Below, one piece after another: positions 17,294 to 26,355 of a DNA stretch of 64,000 bases (within the stretch, counting starts at the first letter, position 1; each line of letters opens with the position of its first letter). This stretch comes from an uncultured Bacteroidia bacterium (GTDB taxonomy: Bacteria; Bacteroidota; Bacteroidia; Bacteroidales; UBA932). The stretch is taken from assembly GCA_902769525.1 (NCBI GenBank), contig CACXPG010000008.1, positions 1 through 64,000 on the forward strand, read 5' to 3'. The position numbers and the translations under genes are program-made. The notes under the pieces are model-generated. The model worked only from the letters and a program-made list of their open reading frames with translations, ran no database searches and was not told where the DNA came from.

Positions 17294-17878
17294 ATGAACA
17301 AAGGATATACAGACAACGAAATACTGGTCAAGACGGTTGCCACTCTGGACAGTTACGTGAAAAGTCTCTGGGGCGATCCGTTTAACGTGTCCAAGTGCAT
17401 GAAAGCCACTTTAGGACAGGCTAAGCGCTATTGGCGGGAGGGCAAGGGATATACCCTGTCCACATCTCTCACTCCGGACGATGTTATGGAAATGGCTGAA
17501 ATGCTGGAAAGGCTGGAGCCCCAGATCAAGGAAAGTGTGGTCAAGCTGTGGGAGAAAATCCAGGCTGCGGAAATCGAGAAGAAAAAGAGAGAAACAATCA
17601 AGGCGATGAAACAAATCACTTTCAGGGAACTTCTCAAGGTCGAGATGGAAAAGTGGGGAGCAAAGTACAGTCCAATCTGGCAGGGATACAGGGTGAAGGT
17701 CGGTCTGCGCCTGAACAACAATTACATAATGTCTTTTATCGTCAAGTACAGGGAGTTTGAAAACGGAGAATATATCCGTGTGATAGGAAAGATGCAGCTT
17801 CTTGCACAGGAACTGGAAAAGACCGGGGCTGAGGTGACGGTACTCTCCCCAAGAACAAAAACGGATTTTTTAATTTGA
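17294..17878 (+). CDS. Uncharacterised helical protein, cluster gene 4
   Basis: Not recognised. The 194-residue protein starts six bases after the VWA gene. A long charged helix, probably a coiled coil, spans about residues 58-115 (MAEMLERLEPQIKESVV onward), followed by a beta-rich part (YRVKVGLRLNNNYIMSF) and a final helix. There is no signal peptide or membrane segment. Its layout, a charged helix then alternating hydrophobic strands, resembles the next gene, and the two may be distant paralogues. Its fixed place behind the ATPase and VWA genes suggests a structural or adaptor role. Confidence 0.72.
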   Translation: MNKGYTDNEILVKTVATLDSYVKSLWGDPFNVSKCMKATLGQAKRYWREGKGYTLSTSLTPDDVMEMAEMLERLEPQIKESVVKLWEKIQAAEIEKKKRETIKAMKQITFRELLKVEMEKWGAKYSPIWQGYRVKVGLRLNNNYIMSFIVKYREFENGEYIRVIGKMQLLAQELEKTGAEVTVLSPRTKTDFLI

Positions 17879-17890
17879 CAGAAACTTGAT

Positions 17891-18736
17891 ATGGAACGAA
17901 TAGACAGACTTTTGCAGATGGCAGAGGTTCCGAGGCTCATTTTACAAACTGCCGATGATGTCTGGAACAGTGTTGTACGGAATCACCAGAACGGTTATTT
18001 CTTCAGACACGCCGGGGAAATAGATTCTAGTATAGAGGGAATGATGTTCTTTTCCGCCTGGAAGAGTTTCTTTGAGAAATTCAACCCGGTGATGTTCGGC
18101 CCGGATTCTGCCACGGCAGAAAAAGTCAAGGACTACTTTGCCAAAAACGGGAAACAGAACGAGACTCTGGTCAAGAAAAAGAAGATATACTATCTCCAGA
18201 TGCCCAATCTGGAATACCTGCTCTGCGAGTCGCCCAGAAAAAGACTGACAGTCAGGCCTAGAGCCTTTAACGTTGTGTATTCAGGCAGGCATATCCAGGA
18301 AATCAGGATGGCGGCAGACAAGCTGGCCGACGTTATCCGGGCCTTTGATTCCATAGTTCCGCAGATACTTCGGCAAAAAGAGGAACTGGTCAAAAAACTG
18401 GAGGCAAGGAAGGTCGAGCAGAGGAAAAAACAAATCGTGGAGCAGATGAGAAAGCAGATGATGGACACTCTGACATCAGAATATCTTGCTCCGGAAGACC
18501 TTGAGCTGAAAAATTACAGTTTCAGCGAAGACGGGAAAACGGTAAAAGTCATGATTCAGCAGATAAAGTTTCTGGAAATGGAAATACCGGTTGCCAGTCT
18601 CGCGGAAACCTTGAAAGACACTGAGCATTTGAAGGAATCAATGAGAATTGTCCGCATGGAAGACAGAAATACTGAAAGAATCCATCTCGGCCATGGCAAT
18701 TTTCCTGAAATACTCGGTACACTGGAGATTTACTAG
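17891..18736 (+). CDS. Uncharacterised helical protein, cluster gene 5
   Basis: Not recognised. This 281-residue soluble protein begins 12 bases after gene 4. A charged coiled-coil segment lies at about residues 150-195 (ILRQKEELVKKLEARKVEQ and on), followed by a beta-rich domain (VKVMIQQIKFLEMEIPVA). It closes the five-gene cluster, and its stop overlaps the stop of the convergent recQ gene by four bases. No catalytic motif is apparent. Confidence 0.72.
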   Translation: MERIDRLLQMAEVPRLILQTADDVWNSVVRNHQNGYFFRHAGEIDSSIEGMMFFSAWKSFFEKFNPVMFGPDSATAEKVKDYFAKNGKQNETLVKKKKIYYLQMPNLEYLLCESPRKRLTVRPRAFNVVYSGRHIQEIRMAADKLADVIRAFDSIVPQILRQKEELVKKLEARKVEQRKKQIVEQMRKQMMDTLTSEYLAPEDLELKNYSFSEDGKTVKVMIQQIKFLEMEIPVASLAETLKDTEHLKESMRIVRMEDRNTERIHLGHGNFPEILGTLEIY

Positions 18737-20952
18737 TAGCCGTTAGCAACCTCGGTCAGGAACTTGATGCGGATAAGGCGGATCTCCTCTTCCGTGTAGT
18801 CAGGGCCGAGGGCTTTCATTGCATCTGTAACCGAGTCTGTTTCTGCTTCTTCCTTGAAGTAGTTGTAGATGTCCTCGATATTGTCCTCGTCTACAACCTG
18901 GCGGATGTAGTAGTCTATGTTGATATAGTTTCCTATGGCCACGATAGCCTCAATCTTGGTCAGAAGCTCGTCCATATCCATATCCTTCATCTTCGCGATC
19001 TCGTCCAGAGGGACGTGCATGTCTGTGGCGTGGGCGATTACCTGGCTGATCTTGGCGTCGTTTTCCGTGCTCTTGATCTTGAAGTCCAGGTCGTCCGGAC
19101 GAAGAATGTCATTTTCCTCCACATACTTCTGGATGAATTCGACGAACTCCTTTCCGTATTTTGCGGCCTTTCCCTGTCCCACGCCAGAGCAGTTTGTCAG
19201 CTCTTTAATGGTGATAGGGTAGAATATGGTCATATCCTCCAGAGAAGGGTCGGTGAAGATAACGTATGGTGGAAGGTTCAGCTTGCGGCCGATGTCTCTT
19301 CTGAGGTCCTTTAGCATAGCGAGCAGCACCTGGTCTCCTCCGCCTCCGCCCTTTCTGGCTCCTGCAGGCATATCGTCATCCACATCGTCTCCCTCTCCAG
19401 TGTCTTCAAAGCGGCGGTCTTCGGTCAGCATCACAGAATAAGGCTTTGCCAGGAATTCTTTTCCCTTGTCAGTGAGCGAAATCAGGCCGTATTGCTCGAT
19501 GTCCTTCTTCAGGAACTGGCCTACACAGGCCTGGCGGATGACAGCCAGCCAGAACTTCTCGTCTTTTTCCTTGTCTATGCCGAAGAATCGGCTGGTGTTG
19601 TGCTTGTAGGAGGTTATCATTGCGTTTGTGACTCCTCCCAGGATATTTGCCAGATGGTCTGCCTTGAAGTTTTCCCTCATAGACCTGATAAGCTGGAACA
19701 GGGTTACCAGGTAGTCTTTGCCCTCGAATTCCGGCTGGCGGTGCAGACAGTTGTCGCAGCTTCCGCAGCTGTCTTCTTCATAAACTTCTCCAAAGTAGTT
19801 GAGCAGGGTTTTCCTGCGGCACTGGTTGCTCTCGGCGTAAGCCACGGTCTCTGTCAGCAGCTGCTTTCCGATTTCCTGCTCGGCGACAGGCTTGCTCTGC
19901 ATGAATTTCTCCAGCTTGAGGATGTCGTTGAAGCTGTAGAAGGCAATGCACTGGCCCTCTCCGCCATCTCTTCCGGCCCTTCCCGTCTCCTGATAGTATC
20001 CCTCCAGAGACTTCGGCATGTTGTAGTGGATGACAAACCTAACGTCCGGCTTGTCAATGCCCATTCCGAAGGCGATAGTAGCCACAATGACGTCGACCTC
20101 TTCCATCAGGAACTTGTCCTGGTTTGAGGCCCTTGTTGCGGCATCCAGGCCGGCGTGGTAAGGCAGGGCCTTGATACCGTTCACGTTAAGAAGCTCGGCC
20201 ATGTCCTCCACCTTCTTTCTGGACAGGCAGTAGATGATGCCGCTCTTGCCCTCGTTCTGCTTTATGAACTTTATGATTTCCTTTTCGGCGTTAACCTTAG
20301 GGCGGATTTCGTAGTAGAGGTTTGGACGGTTGAATGAAGTCTTGAAAACTTTGGCGTCCGGCATTCCCAGGTTCTTCAGGATATCCGACTGGACCTTTGG
20401 GGTTGCGGTTGCGGTAAGGGCGATTATAGGCGCCTTGCCGATTTCCTGGACAATCGGGAGTATCCTGCGGTACTCTGGACGGAAGTCGTGACCCCATTCA
20501 GAAATACAGTGAGCCTCGTCTATGGCATAGAATGATATCTTTATCTGCCTCAGCAGCTGGATGTTGTCTTCTTTGGTCAGCGATTCTGGAGCCACATACA
20601 GCAGTTTTGTCACGCCCTTTAGAAGGTCTGCCTTCACCTCCTGCACCTGTGCCTTGTTCAGAGACGAGTTCAAAAAGTGGGCTATACCTTCCTTTTCGGA
20701 AACGAAACCGCGGATGGCGTCCACCTGGTTCTTCATAAGGGCTATAAGGGGAGAAACCACTATAGCCGTTCCCTCCATAAGCAAAGCCGGAAGCTGGTAG
20801 CAAAGGCTCTTTCCACCGCCCGTAGGCATCAGCACAAACGCGTTGTTTCCTCTTACCAGATGCTTGATAATGTCTTCCTGCAACTCCTTGAAATTGGAGA
20901 ATCCGAAGAATTCCTTTAGTTCCTGACGCAGTTTTTCGGTTGTTATGTTCAT
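18733..20952 (-). CDS. recQ: ATP-dependent DNA helicase RecQ
   Basis: A 3'-5' DNA helicase for recombination repair. Residues 1-340 form the two RecA-like domains: Walker A TGGGKS (44-49), then AIDEAHCISEWGHDFRPEY and the motif VI ETGRAGRDG. A zinc-binding segment follows (CRRKTLLNYFGE... CGSCDNC), then a winged-helix RQC region and a C-terminal HRDC-like domain. The 739 residues are longer than E. coli RecQ (about 610), owing to an extended acidic C-terminus, as in other Bacteroidetes. It is divergent from kdsD across a 60-base gap. Confidence 0.95.
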   Translation of the reverse strand: MNITTEKLRQELKEFFGFSNFKELQEDIIKHLVRGNNAFVLMPTGGGKSLCYQLPALLMEGTAIVVSPLIALMKNQVDAIRGFVSEKEGIAHFLNSSLNKAQVQEVKADLLKGVTKLLYVAPESLTKEDNIQLLRQIKISFYAIDEAHCISEWGHDFRPEYRRILPIVQEIGKAPIIALTATATPKVQSDILKNLGMPDAKVFKTSFNRPNLYYEIRPKVNAEKEIIKFIKQNEGKSGIIYCLSRKKVEDMAELLNVNGIKALPYHAGLDAATRASNQDKFLMEEVDVIVATIAFGMGIDKPDVRFVIHYNMPKSLEGYYQETGRAGRDGGEGQCIAFYSFNDILKLEKFMQSKPVAEQEIGKQLLTETVAYAESNQCRRKTLLNYFGEVYEEDSCGSCDNCLHRQPEFEGKDYLVTLFQLIRSMRENFKADHLANILGGVTNAMITSYKHNTSRFFGIDKEKDEKFWLAVIRQACVGQFLKKDIEQYGLISLTDKGKEFLAKPYSVMLTEDRRFEDTGEGDDVDDDMPAGARKGGGGGDQVLLAMLKDLRRDIGRKLNLPPYVIFTDPSLEDMTIFYPITIKELTNCSGVGQGKAAKYGKEFVEFIQKYVEENDILRPDDLDFKIKSTENDAKISQVIAHATDMHVPLDEIAKMKDMDMDELLTKIEAIVAIGNYINIDYYIRQVVDEDNIEDIYNYFKEEAETDSVTDAMKALGPDYTEEEIRLIRIKFLTEVANGY

Positions 20953-20961
20953 TAAAATAGG

Positions 20962-20969
20962 TATATTTG
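20962..20969 (+). promoter_or_regulatory. Candidate -7 box (TATATTTG) before kdsD
   Basis: TATATTTG in the recQ-kdsD divergent gap matches TAnnTTTG and gives a leader of about 40 nt to the chosen kdsD ATG at 21013. Confidence 0.5.
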
Positions 20970-21012
20970 TGACTACAATGTACTCATAATTTTCAAGTTG
21001 TCAAAATTTTTT

Positions 21013-21987
21013 ATGAAGAAATCCAATTCCAAGATAGCGGATCTGGCCAGGAAGGTTATCAGGCAGGAGGCTGAGAGCGTAGCCAATCTGACTTCGTACA
21101 TAGATGAAACTTTTCTGGAGGTTCTTGACCTGATTTACAACTCCAAGGGAAGGCTGATAGTCACCGGTATAGGGAAAAGCGCGATTATCGGCACCAAGAT
21201 TGTCGCCACGATGAATTCCACCGGCACTCCGGCCATTTTCATGCACGCGGCAGACGCCATCCACGGAGACCTGGGAATCGTGCAGCCGGATGACGTGGTG
21301 CTGTGCATCTCCAAGAGCGGCAACACTCCGGAGATAAAAGTTCTGGTTCCGCTCATCGCGAGAATGGGAAACAAAATAATCGCGATGGTTTCAAATGTGG
21401 ACAGTTTCCTTGCCCAGCACGCTGACTATGTGATCAGGGCCACGGTTGACAAGGAAAGCGATCCTAACAATCTGGCTCCGACATCTTCCACCACCACCCA
21501 GCTGGTTATGGGAGACGCCCTGGCAGTATGCCTTTTGCAGATGAGGGGATTCTCTCAGGAGCAGTTTGCTCTCTACCATCCGGGCGGAAGCCTTGGCAAG
21601 CGGCTATATCTCAGGGTTTCAGATGTCATGGACCTTAATGTCCGTCCGGTTGTGGGCATGAACGAGAGCATACAGAATACCATAATCAACATTTCCCAGA
21701 ACCGTCTGGGAGCGACTGTGGTGCTGGACGGAAAGGGAGAGCTGCAGGGCATAATCACAGACGGAGACGTGAGGCGAATGGTGGAAAAGGGAATCCACGC
21801 CGGAGACAAGATAGCGGCAAAGGACATAATGAGCCGCAACCCTAAGCAGATAGATATCAACGATATGGCGGTCAATGCCTTCAATATGATGCAGAAGAAC
21901 AAGATCACTTCCGTGGTGGTTATGAAGGAAGGCCGCTATGTGGGTCTTGTCCATATCCACGACATTCTCCGCGAGGGAATTGTCTAG
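21013..21987 (+). CDS. kdsD: Arabinose-5-phosphate isomerase (KpsF/GutQ family)
   Basis: Interconverts ribulose 5-phosphate and arabinose 5-phosphate, the first committed step to KDO of lipopolysaccharide. The N-terminal SIS domain contains the family segments GIGKSAIIGTKI and SKSGNTPE, and the STTTQLVMGDALA motif follows. Two CBS domains occupy the C-terminal third (about residues 200-324). I start at the ATG at 21013 (324 residues); an in-frame TTG lies 15 bases earlier. A 35-base gap separates it from the downstream arginase-family gene, which may share its transcript. Confidence 0.93.
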   Translation: MKKSNSKIADLARKVIRQEAESVANLTSYIDETFLEVLDLIYNSKGRLIVTGIGKSAIIGTKIVATMNSTGTPAIFMHAADAIHGDLGIVQPDDVVLCISKSGNTPEIKVLVPLIARMGNKIIAMVSNVDSFLAQHADYVIRATVDKESDPNNLAPTSSTTTQLVMGDALAVCLLQMRGFSQEQFALYHPGGSLGKRLYLRVSDVMDLNVRPVVGMNESIQNTIINISQNRLGATVVLDGKGELQGIITDGDVRRMVEKGIHAGDKIAAKDIMSRNPKQIDINDMAVNAFNMMQKNKITSVVVMKEGRYVGLVHIHDILREGIV

Positions 21988-22022
21988 GGTTAATCAGACG
22001 GAACCTTTCAGAACAGACAGAG

Positions 22023-23105
22023 ATGAACAGTTACAAAGAGGATATAGAATTTGACGCTTCAGGCGTGGGAGTTGCCAACGGCCGGTATTTCGGAATGCCG
22101 TTCTCCAACGACGAGTGCCCTGTAGTGCTGGTTTCCGTGCCGTGGGACGCTACCGTTTCATATTCAGCCGGGACAGCGGAAGGGCCGGAGGCGATAATAA
22201 ACGCATCCGTACAGGTTGACCTCTACGACGAGAAGATACCTGACTCGGACTCTTTCAAGATAGGTACGGATGAAACCCTGATAGACATGGGAGAGGAGAG
22301 AGTCAAGGCGTCTGAATACATTCACGCCCTTAGTGCCGAGGCAAGGGAGAAGGCCTGCAAAATAATCAGCTGCCTGGCTGAGGGCAAGGAACTTGGCAAG
22401 AGTCTCCGCGATGCCCAGACGGAGGTAAACCAGTCTTCAGAGGCAGTGAACTACCTTGTGGAGCAGATTTGCTCCGGCTATCTGTCCCATGGCAAGATAC
22501 CGGGAGTGGTGGGCGGCGAGCACAGCATCACTTTCGGGGCCGTGAAGGCTGCCGCGGCATCTCTTCCGGAAGGCCAGAAGCTGGGAGTTCTCCAGTTTGA
22601 CGCCCACGCCGACCTTAGAAACGCATACGAGGGATTTGAGCATTCTCACGCATCCATCATGTTCAACATCCTTTCCAAAATTAAAGATATCGGTCATCTT
22701 ACGCAGGTGGGAATCAGGGATTTCTGTGCTGACGAGCACGACACCGTCAACCGCGAGGGACGCGTTTCCGCCTTCACGGACTGCGCTATTGAAGAAGCCC
22801 TGGCCGAAGGGGAAACCTGGAAGAGCGTCTGCCAGAGGATTGTGGACACCCTGCCGGATTATGTCTACATAAGTTTTGACATAGACGGCCTGGACCCTTC
22901 TCTCTGCCCTAACACCGGCACTCCGGTTCCCGGCGGACTGAGTTTCCAGAAGGCTGTTTATCTGCTGAGGATGGTCTCGTCGCAGAGGAAGATCGTGGGG
23001 TTTGACCTGTGCGAGGTTGCCCCGGGAGAAAACGAGTGGGATGCCAATGTGGGGGCCAGGCTGATCCACAAACTGGCTCTGCTGGCCGCCCAAAGCCGCA
23101 AATAA
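22023..23105 (+). CDS. Arginase/agmatinase family ureohydrolase
   Basis: A 360-residue manganese hydrolase of the ureohydrolase superfamily. The metal ligands are all visible: H167 in GGEHSI, D193-x-H195-x-D197 in FDAHADLR, and D286/D288 in SFDIDGLDP. The second-shell glutamate is in GFDLCEVAP. The family acts on arginine, agmatine, formiminoglutamate or similar guanidino compounds; the match is best to the agmatinase-like group, but the substrate cannot be assigned from sequence. An extra helical insert sits near residues 100-150. Confidence 0.88.
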   Translation: MNSYKEDIEFDASGVGVANGRYFGMPFSNDECPVVLVSVPWDATVSYSAGTAEGPEAIINASVQVDLYDEKIPDSDSFKIGTDETLIDMGEERVKASEYIHALSAEAREKACKIISCLAEGKELGKSLRDAQTEVNQSSEAVNYLVEQICSGYLSHGKIPGVVGGEHSITFGAVKAAAASLPEGQKLGVLQFDAHADLRNAYEGFEHSHASIMFNILSKIKDIGHLTQVGIRDFCADEHDTVNREGRVSAFTDCAIEEALAEGETWKSVCQRIVDTLPDYVYISFDIDGLDPSLCPNTGTPVPGGLSFQKAVYLLRMVSSQRKIVGFDLCEVAPGENEWDANVGARLIHKLALLAAQSRK

Positions 23106-23161
23106 TGTTGTGTTTTTGTGAAGATAGGGGCAAGAGTTGGTGTTTTGACAAATAAAAATAA

Positions 23162-23169
23162 TATATTTG
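23162..23169 (+). promoter_or_regulatory. Candidate -7 box (TATATTTG) of the FKBP gene
   Basis: TATATTTG lies 43 bases before the ATG. A TTTG at 23144-23147 could be a -33 element but is closer than the usual spacing. Confidence 0.5.
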
Positions 23170-23211
23170 CGTCCACCGTTAAAGAATACATAAACATTAA
23201 AAAATAAGATT

Positions 23212-23940
23212 ATGAAGTTATTTAAGACTATTGTTGCCGGCGCAATGAGCGCATTGCTTCTTGCTTCCTGCACAACTACCACTGTAAAGACAGTTCCTGG
23301 CATTCCTCAGGGTGCCGTTGACTCTGCAAGTGTTGCCGTTGGCGTTGCTTTCGGAAACATGCTTAAGGGCTCTCAGATGGAAAACCTCAACCTGGAGAAG
23401 GTTAAGAACACCATCGTGGCCGTACTGAAGGGTGACACCACTATCATCTTCAACGAGCAGTCAGCTCCTATGTACATTCAGGGTTACATAATGAAGATGA
23501 ACGAGGCCTTGAGAACCGTAAAGAAGGAGGAAGAGGACAAGTTCCTTGCCGAGAACAAGAATAAGGAAGGCGTTCAGGTTAGCGAAACTGGTCTTCAGTA
23601 CATCATCGAGGTTCCTGGAAACGAGATCAAGCCTACTATCCAGGATACCGTTGAGGTTAACTACAAGGGATCTCTTCTTAACGGCAATGTTTTCGACTCT
23701 TCATACGATAGAGGCGAGACCGTAAAGTTCCCTGTAAACGGCGTCATTCCTGGTTGGCAGGAAGGCATCCAGCTCCTGGGAGAGGGCGGAAAGGCCAAGC
23801 TCTGGATTCCTTTCGACCTGGCTTACGGCGGACAGGATATGGGACCACAGCTTCCTGCATACTCAACTCTCGTGTTTGACGTTGAGCTTGTAAAGGTGAT
23901 GAAGTTCCAGCCTAAGGAGGAGAAAGCTGCCAAGAAGTAG
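23212..23940 (+). CDS. FKBP-type peptidyl-prolyl isomerase lipoprotein
   Basis: A 242-residue envelope protein: a lipoprotein signal ends at LLLASC (C20), an N-terminal FkpA/Mip-like helical dimerisation region covers about 30-130, and an FKBP catalytic domain follows (VEVNYKGSLLNGNVFDSSYDRGE, described as continuous 145-168; PGWQEGIQLLGEGGKAKLWIP). It probably aids folding of outer-membrane or periplasmic proteins. It is monocistronic with its own promoter box and terminator. Confidence 0.92.
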   Translation: MKLFKTIVAGAMSALLLASCTTTTVKTVPGIPQGAVDSASVAVGVAFGNMLKGSQMENLNLEKVKNTIVAVLKGDTTIIFNEQSAPMYIQGYIMKMNEALRTVKKEEEDKFLAENKNKEGVQVSETGLQYIIEVPGNEIKPTIQDTVEVNYKGSLLNGNVFDSSYDRGETVKFPVNGVIPGWQEGIQLLGEGGKAKLWIPFDLAYGGQDMGPQLPAYSTLVFDVELVKVMKFQPKEEKAAKK

Positions 23941-23969
23941 CGTTTCGCCAACTTAAACGCAAGGTTTTT

Positions 23970-24005
23970 AGAGGGTGACTGAAGTTTTTCAGCCGCCCTC
24001 TTTCC
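23970..24005 (+). terminator. Intrinsic terminator after the FKBP gene
   Basis: AGAGGG (from 23970) pairs with CCCTCT, with an inner CTGAA/TTCAG stem, and the hairpin is followed by T-rich sequence. Confidence 0.75.
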
Positions 24006-24064
24006 TTTTGCCGCGGGGCGCTTTTTCTCGCACTTTGAAGAATTTTTAGTAAATTCGCCCGTCT

Positions 24065-26353
24065 ATGCACAAAAGGAAAAGAAACATATTTCTGCTTTTG
24101 GCCTTGCTGGCTGTAGCGCTGGCCGCCGCTTTGGTGTTTTTCCTCCGTTCGGGGAACTCTGACGGTGAACTGGAAGATGAAAAGCAGAGAAAGGAACTCT
24201 CCCCGCAGACTGAGGCGGCCTACAAGGCTGTCCCTACAGATGCAGTCCTGATTCTGGACTTCGAGGCTCTGGACCACTTTATGCCGGTTCTGGAAGACAC
24301 GTCCACCTTCGGATACGGGCTTATAGACCCGTCTTCTCCTCTGGTCAAGATCCAGGGCGGACTGAAAAGGGCAGGGGCGGAAGACTGCCACAGCCTTTTC
24401 TCCGTTCACTACTCGGCGATCAACGAGATATCTCTTCTCCAGGTTCTGGATCTTGCCGGATGCAGCGACAAGGGTTCCGTCCAGCGGTTCATAGACTCCC
24501 TTTGTTCATCGTCAAGGAATTTCAACTCCTTCAAGATTCAGTCTCTTCCTTCCGGGCTGAACGTGGCCTTTGCAGACAATCTTCTTCTGGCCAGCTCATC
24601 GTCGATATGCCTGGAAAGCTCTTTAAGGCACATCGCCGGAGGAACCTCCATACTGGACAACCAGGACTTTTACCCGGTGCTCCAGAGTACGGGCGGCAGC
24701 GAGTGCATGTACATAAACCACAAGCAGATAGGCAAGCTGTTCTCGGGCAGTGTCACATACTCGTTCCTGAAGTATTCGGACTTTATTATGAGGATGGCTA
24801 CCTGGAGTGCACTGGACATCAACCCAAGACAGCGCAACTACATATCGTTTGACGGGTACCTCACCCACAACTCGGACTTCATAAATTTCTCAGCCGTGCT
24901 TGGAGAGCTCAAGGCCTCTGTTTCCAAGGCCCAGGAGGTGCTTCCTGCAAGCACCATGTTTGCCGTGAGCCTTAACATCCCGTCTCTGAAGAGCTTTGAG
25001 AAAGACTACCAGAAGTATCTGGACGCCAACAAGAAGCTTTCTTCCAGGATGGCGGAGCTGGACAGGATTCAGCTTCCGGACGCTCCAGGTCCTGTGGAAT
25101 GGGTCTCTGATGAGGGATTCACGGAGTTTGTCTGTGCCTTCTGCCTTGTGGGCAGCAAATATGAGTGGGTGTCTCTGCTCTACCATAACTCCACCTCCTT
25201 CTTCGGGAAACTGACCGGCATAAAGGGCAAGGGAGAAAGGACCGAGCCGGCTGAATTCCCTTTCAAGGGCTATCTGGCTAACCTGTTCGGAGAAGTTTTC
25301 TCCCATAATCCTGAAGACCAGTTCTGCAAGATAGGGGACTGGACTATAATCGGTTCTGCCAATGCCGTTGGAGAGTTCTTCAAGGGAAGGGCCAACGCCA
25401 TGAACCTGGACAAGTACCTTAGCCATACCCCGGCCTCGTCTTTCTTCGCCGAGAAGGGAGCCGCCAAGGTGATAGTAAACATTAAAGAAGGCTCCGACAC
25501 GCTTTTCACCGTACTTAACAAGTATTACCGCAACCGTTTCGAGTCTTCCATAAAAAAGAAGAATTTTGAATTCGCCACGGTTAACGTGCTCCCTCGCAAG
25601 GAAGGCACTTATATGGCGATGGACTTCTACGCGGCGTTGCTAAGCGCTCCGCCTCAGATGTTTGACGCCGATGATGAGGAAGTCGTGTTCATAGACAGCA
25701 CATTCAAGACTTTCTGGGGGCCGTTCCCTCTGGTCGACGAGAATTCGGACACAACCTGGTTCGAGCAGAGCAAGAAATACCTGTCCATCTCGTATATGGA
25801 CAAGAACAAGAAGGGAATATGGGGTATCCCGATGAAGGACACCATCAAGAGCTATGCAGGCCTTGTCACGTTGTCCGACAAGCCTCAGATAGTGTTCATA
25901 CTGGGCAACAAGCTCTATATGATGAGCCGAAGGGGAGCCCACTACACCGGTTACCCTAAAGAACTGGATGTGGAAGTGGCGCTCGGTCCTAAGGTAATCA
26001 GGGAAAACGGAGAGGAACGTCTTCTGATAATCACCGGCGAGAACATCATTACAAAGAGAAAGCTGGACGGCTCCCTGTGCTCCGGCTGGACGGATATTCA
26101 CGCTCCGGAATTCACCCGCGAATTGCCTGAAGAGGCAGTGATTTTCGGCAAGCGCTACTATATTTTGCGAACTGTCTCCAAACTCAGGATTTACACTCCT
26201 GAAGGCGAGGAGCTCACTGCAAAGAACGTTAAGCGGCCTATTTCCAGGGACAGCGCCGTTTCCGAAGAAAAGGACGGATACGTGAAGGTGATGGGAACTG
26301 ACGGCAAGGAATTCCTGTTCAACCTGAAGACAGGCCGCGTAAAGAAACTTTAG
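24065..26353 (+). CDS. Uncharacterised membrane-anchored extracytoplasmic protein
   Basis: Not recognised to a named family. The 762-residue protein has a basic start and one hydrophobic segment (about residues 7-27), so it is anchored in or exported across the inner membrane. The N-terminal 500 residues resemble the repeated alpha-beta layout of DUF3352-type proteins (VPTDAVLILDFEAL opening). The C-terminal part is beta-rich, like propeller strands (DKPQIVFILGNKLYMM, GEERLLIITGENII). It ends two bases before the start of the MsbA-like exporter, so the two are probably co-expressed, possibly in envelope biogenesis. Confidence 0.78.
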   Translation: MHKRKRNIFLLLALLAVALAAALVFFLRSGNSDGELEDEKQRKELSPQTEAAYKAVPTDAVLILDFEALDHFMPVLEDTSTFGYGLIDPSSPLVKIQGGLKRAGAEDCHSLFSVHYSAINEISLLQVLDLAGCSDKGSVQRFIDSLCSSSRNFNSFKIQSLPSGLNVAFADNLLLASSSSICLESSLRHIAGGTSILDNQDFYPVLQSTGGSECMYINHKQIGKLFSGSVTYSFLKYSDFIMRMATWSALDINPRQRNYISFDGYLTHNSDFINFSAVLGELKASVSKAQEVLPASTMFAVSLNIPSLKSFEKDYQKYLDANKKLSSRMAELDRIQLPDAPGPVEWVSDEGFTEFVCAFCLVGSKYEWVSLLYHNSTSFFGKLTGIKGKGERTEPAEFPFKGYLANLFGEVFSHNPEDQFCKIGDWTIIGSANAVGEFFKGRANAMNLDKYLSHTPASSFFAEKGAAKVIVNIKEGSDTLFTVLNKYYRNRFESSIKKKNFEFATVNVLPRKEGTYMAMDFYAALLSAPPQMFDADDEEVVFIDSTFKTFWGPFPLVDENSDTTWFEQSKKYLSISYMDKNKKGIWGIPMKDTIKSYAGLVTLSDKPQIVFILGNKLYMMSRRGAHYTGYPKELDVEVALGPKVIRENGEERLLIITGENIITKRKLDGSLCSGWTDIHAPEFTRELPEEAVIFGKRYYILRTVSKLRIYTPEGEELTAKNVKRPISRDSAVSEEKDGYVKVMGTDGKEFLFNLKTGRVKKL

Positions 26354-26355
26354 AG

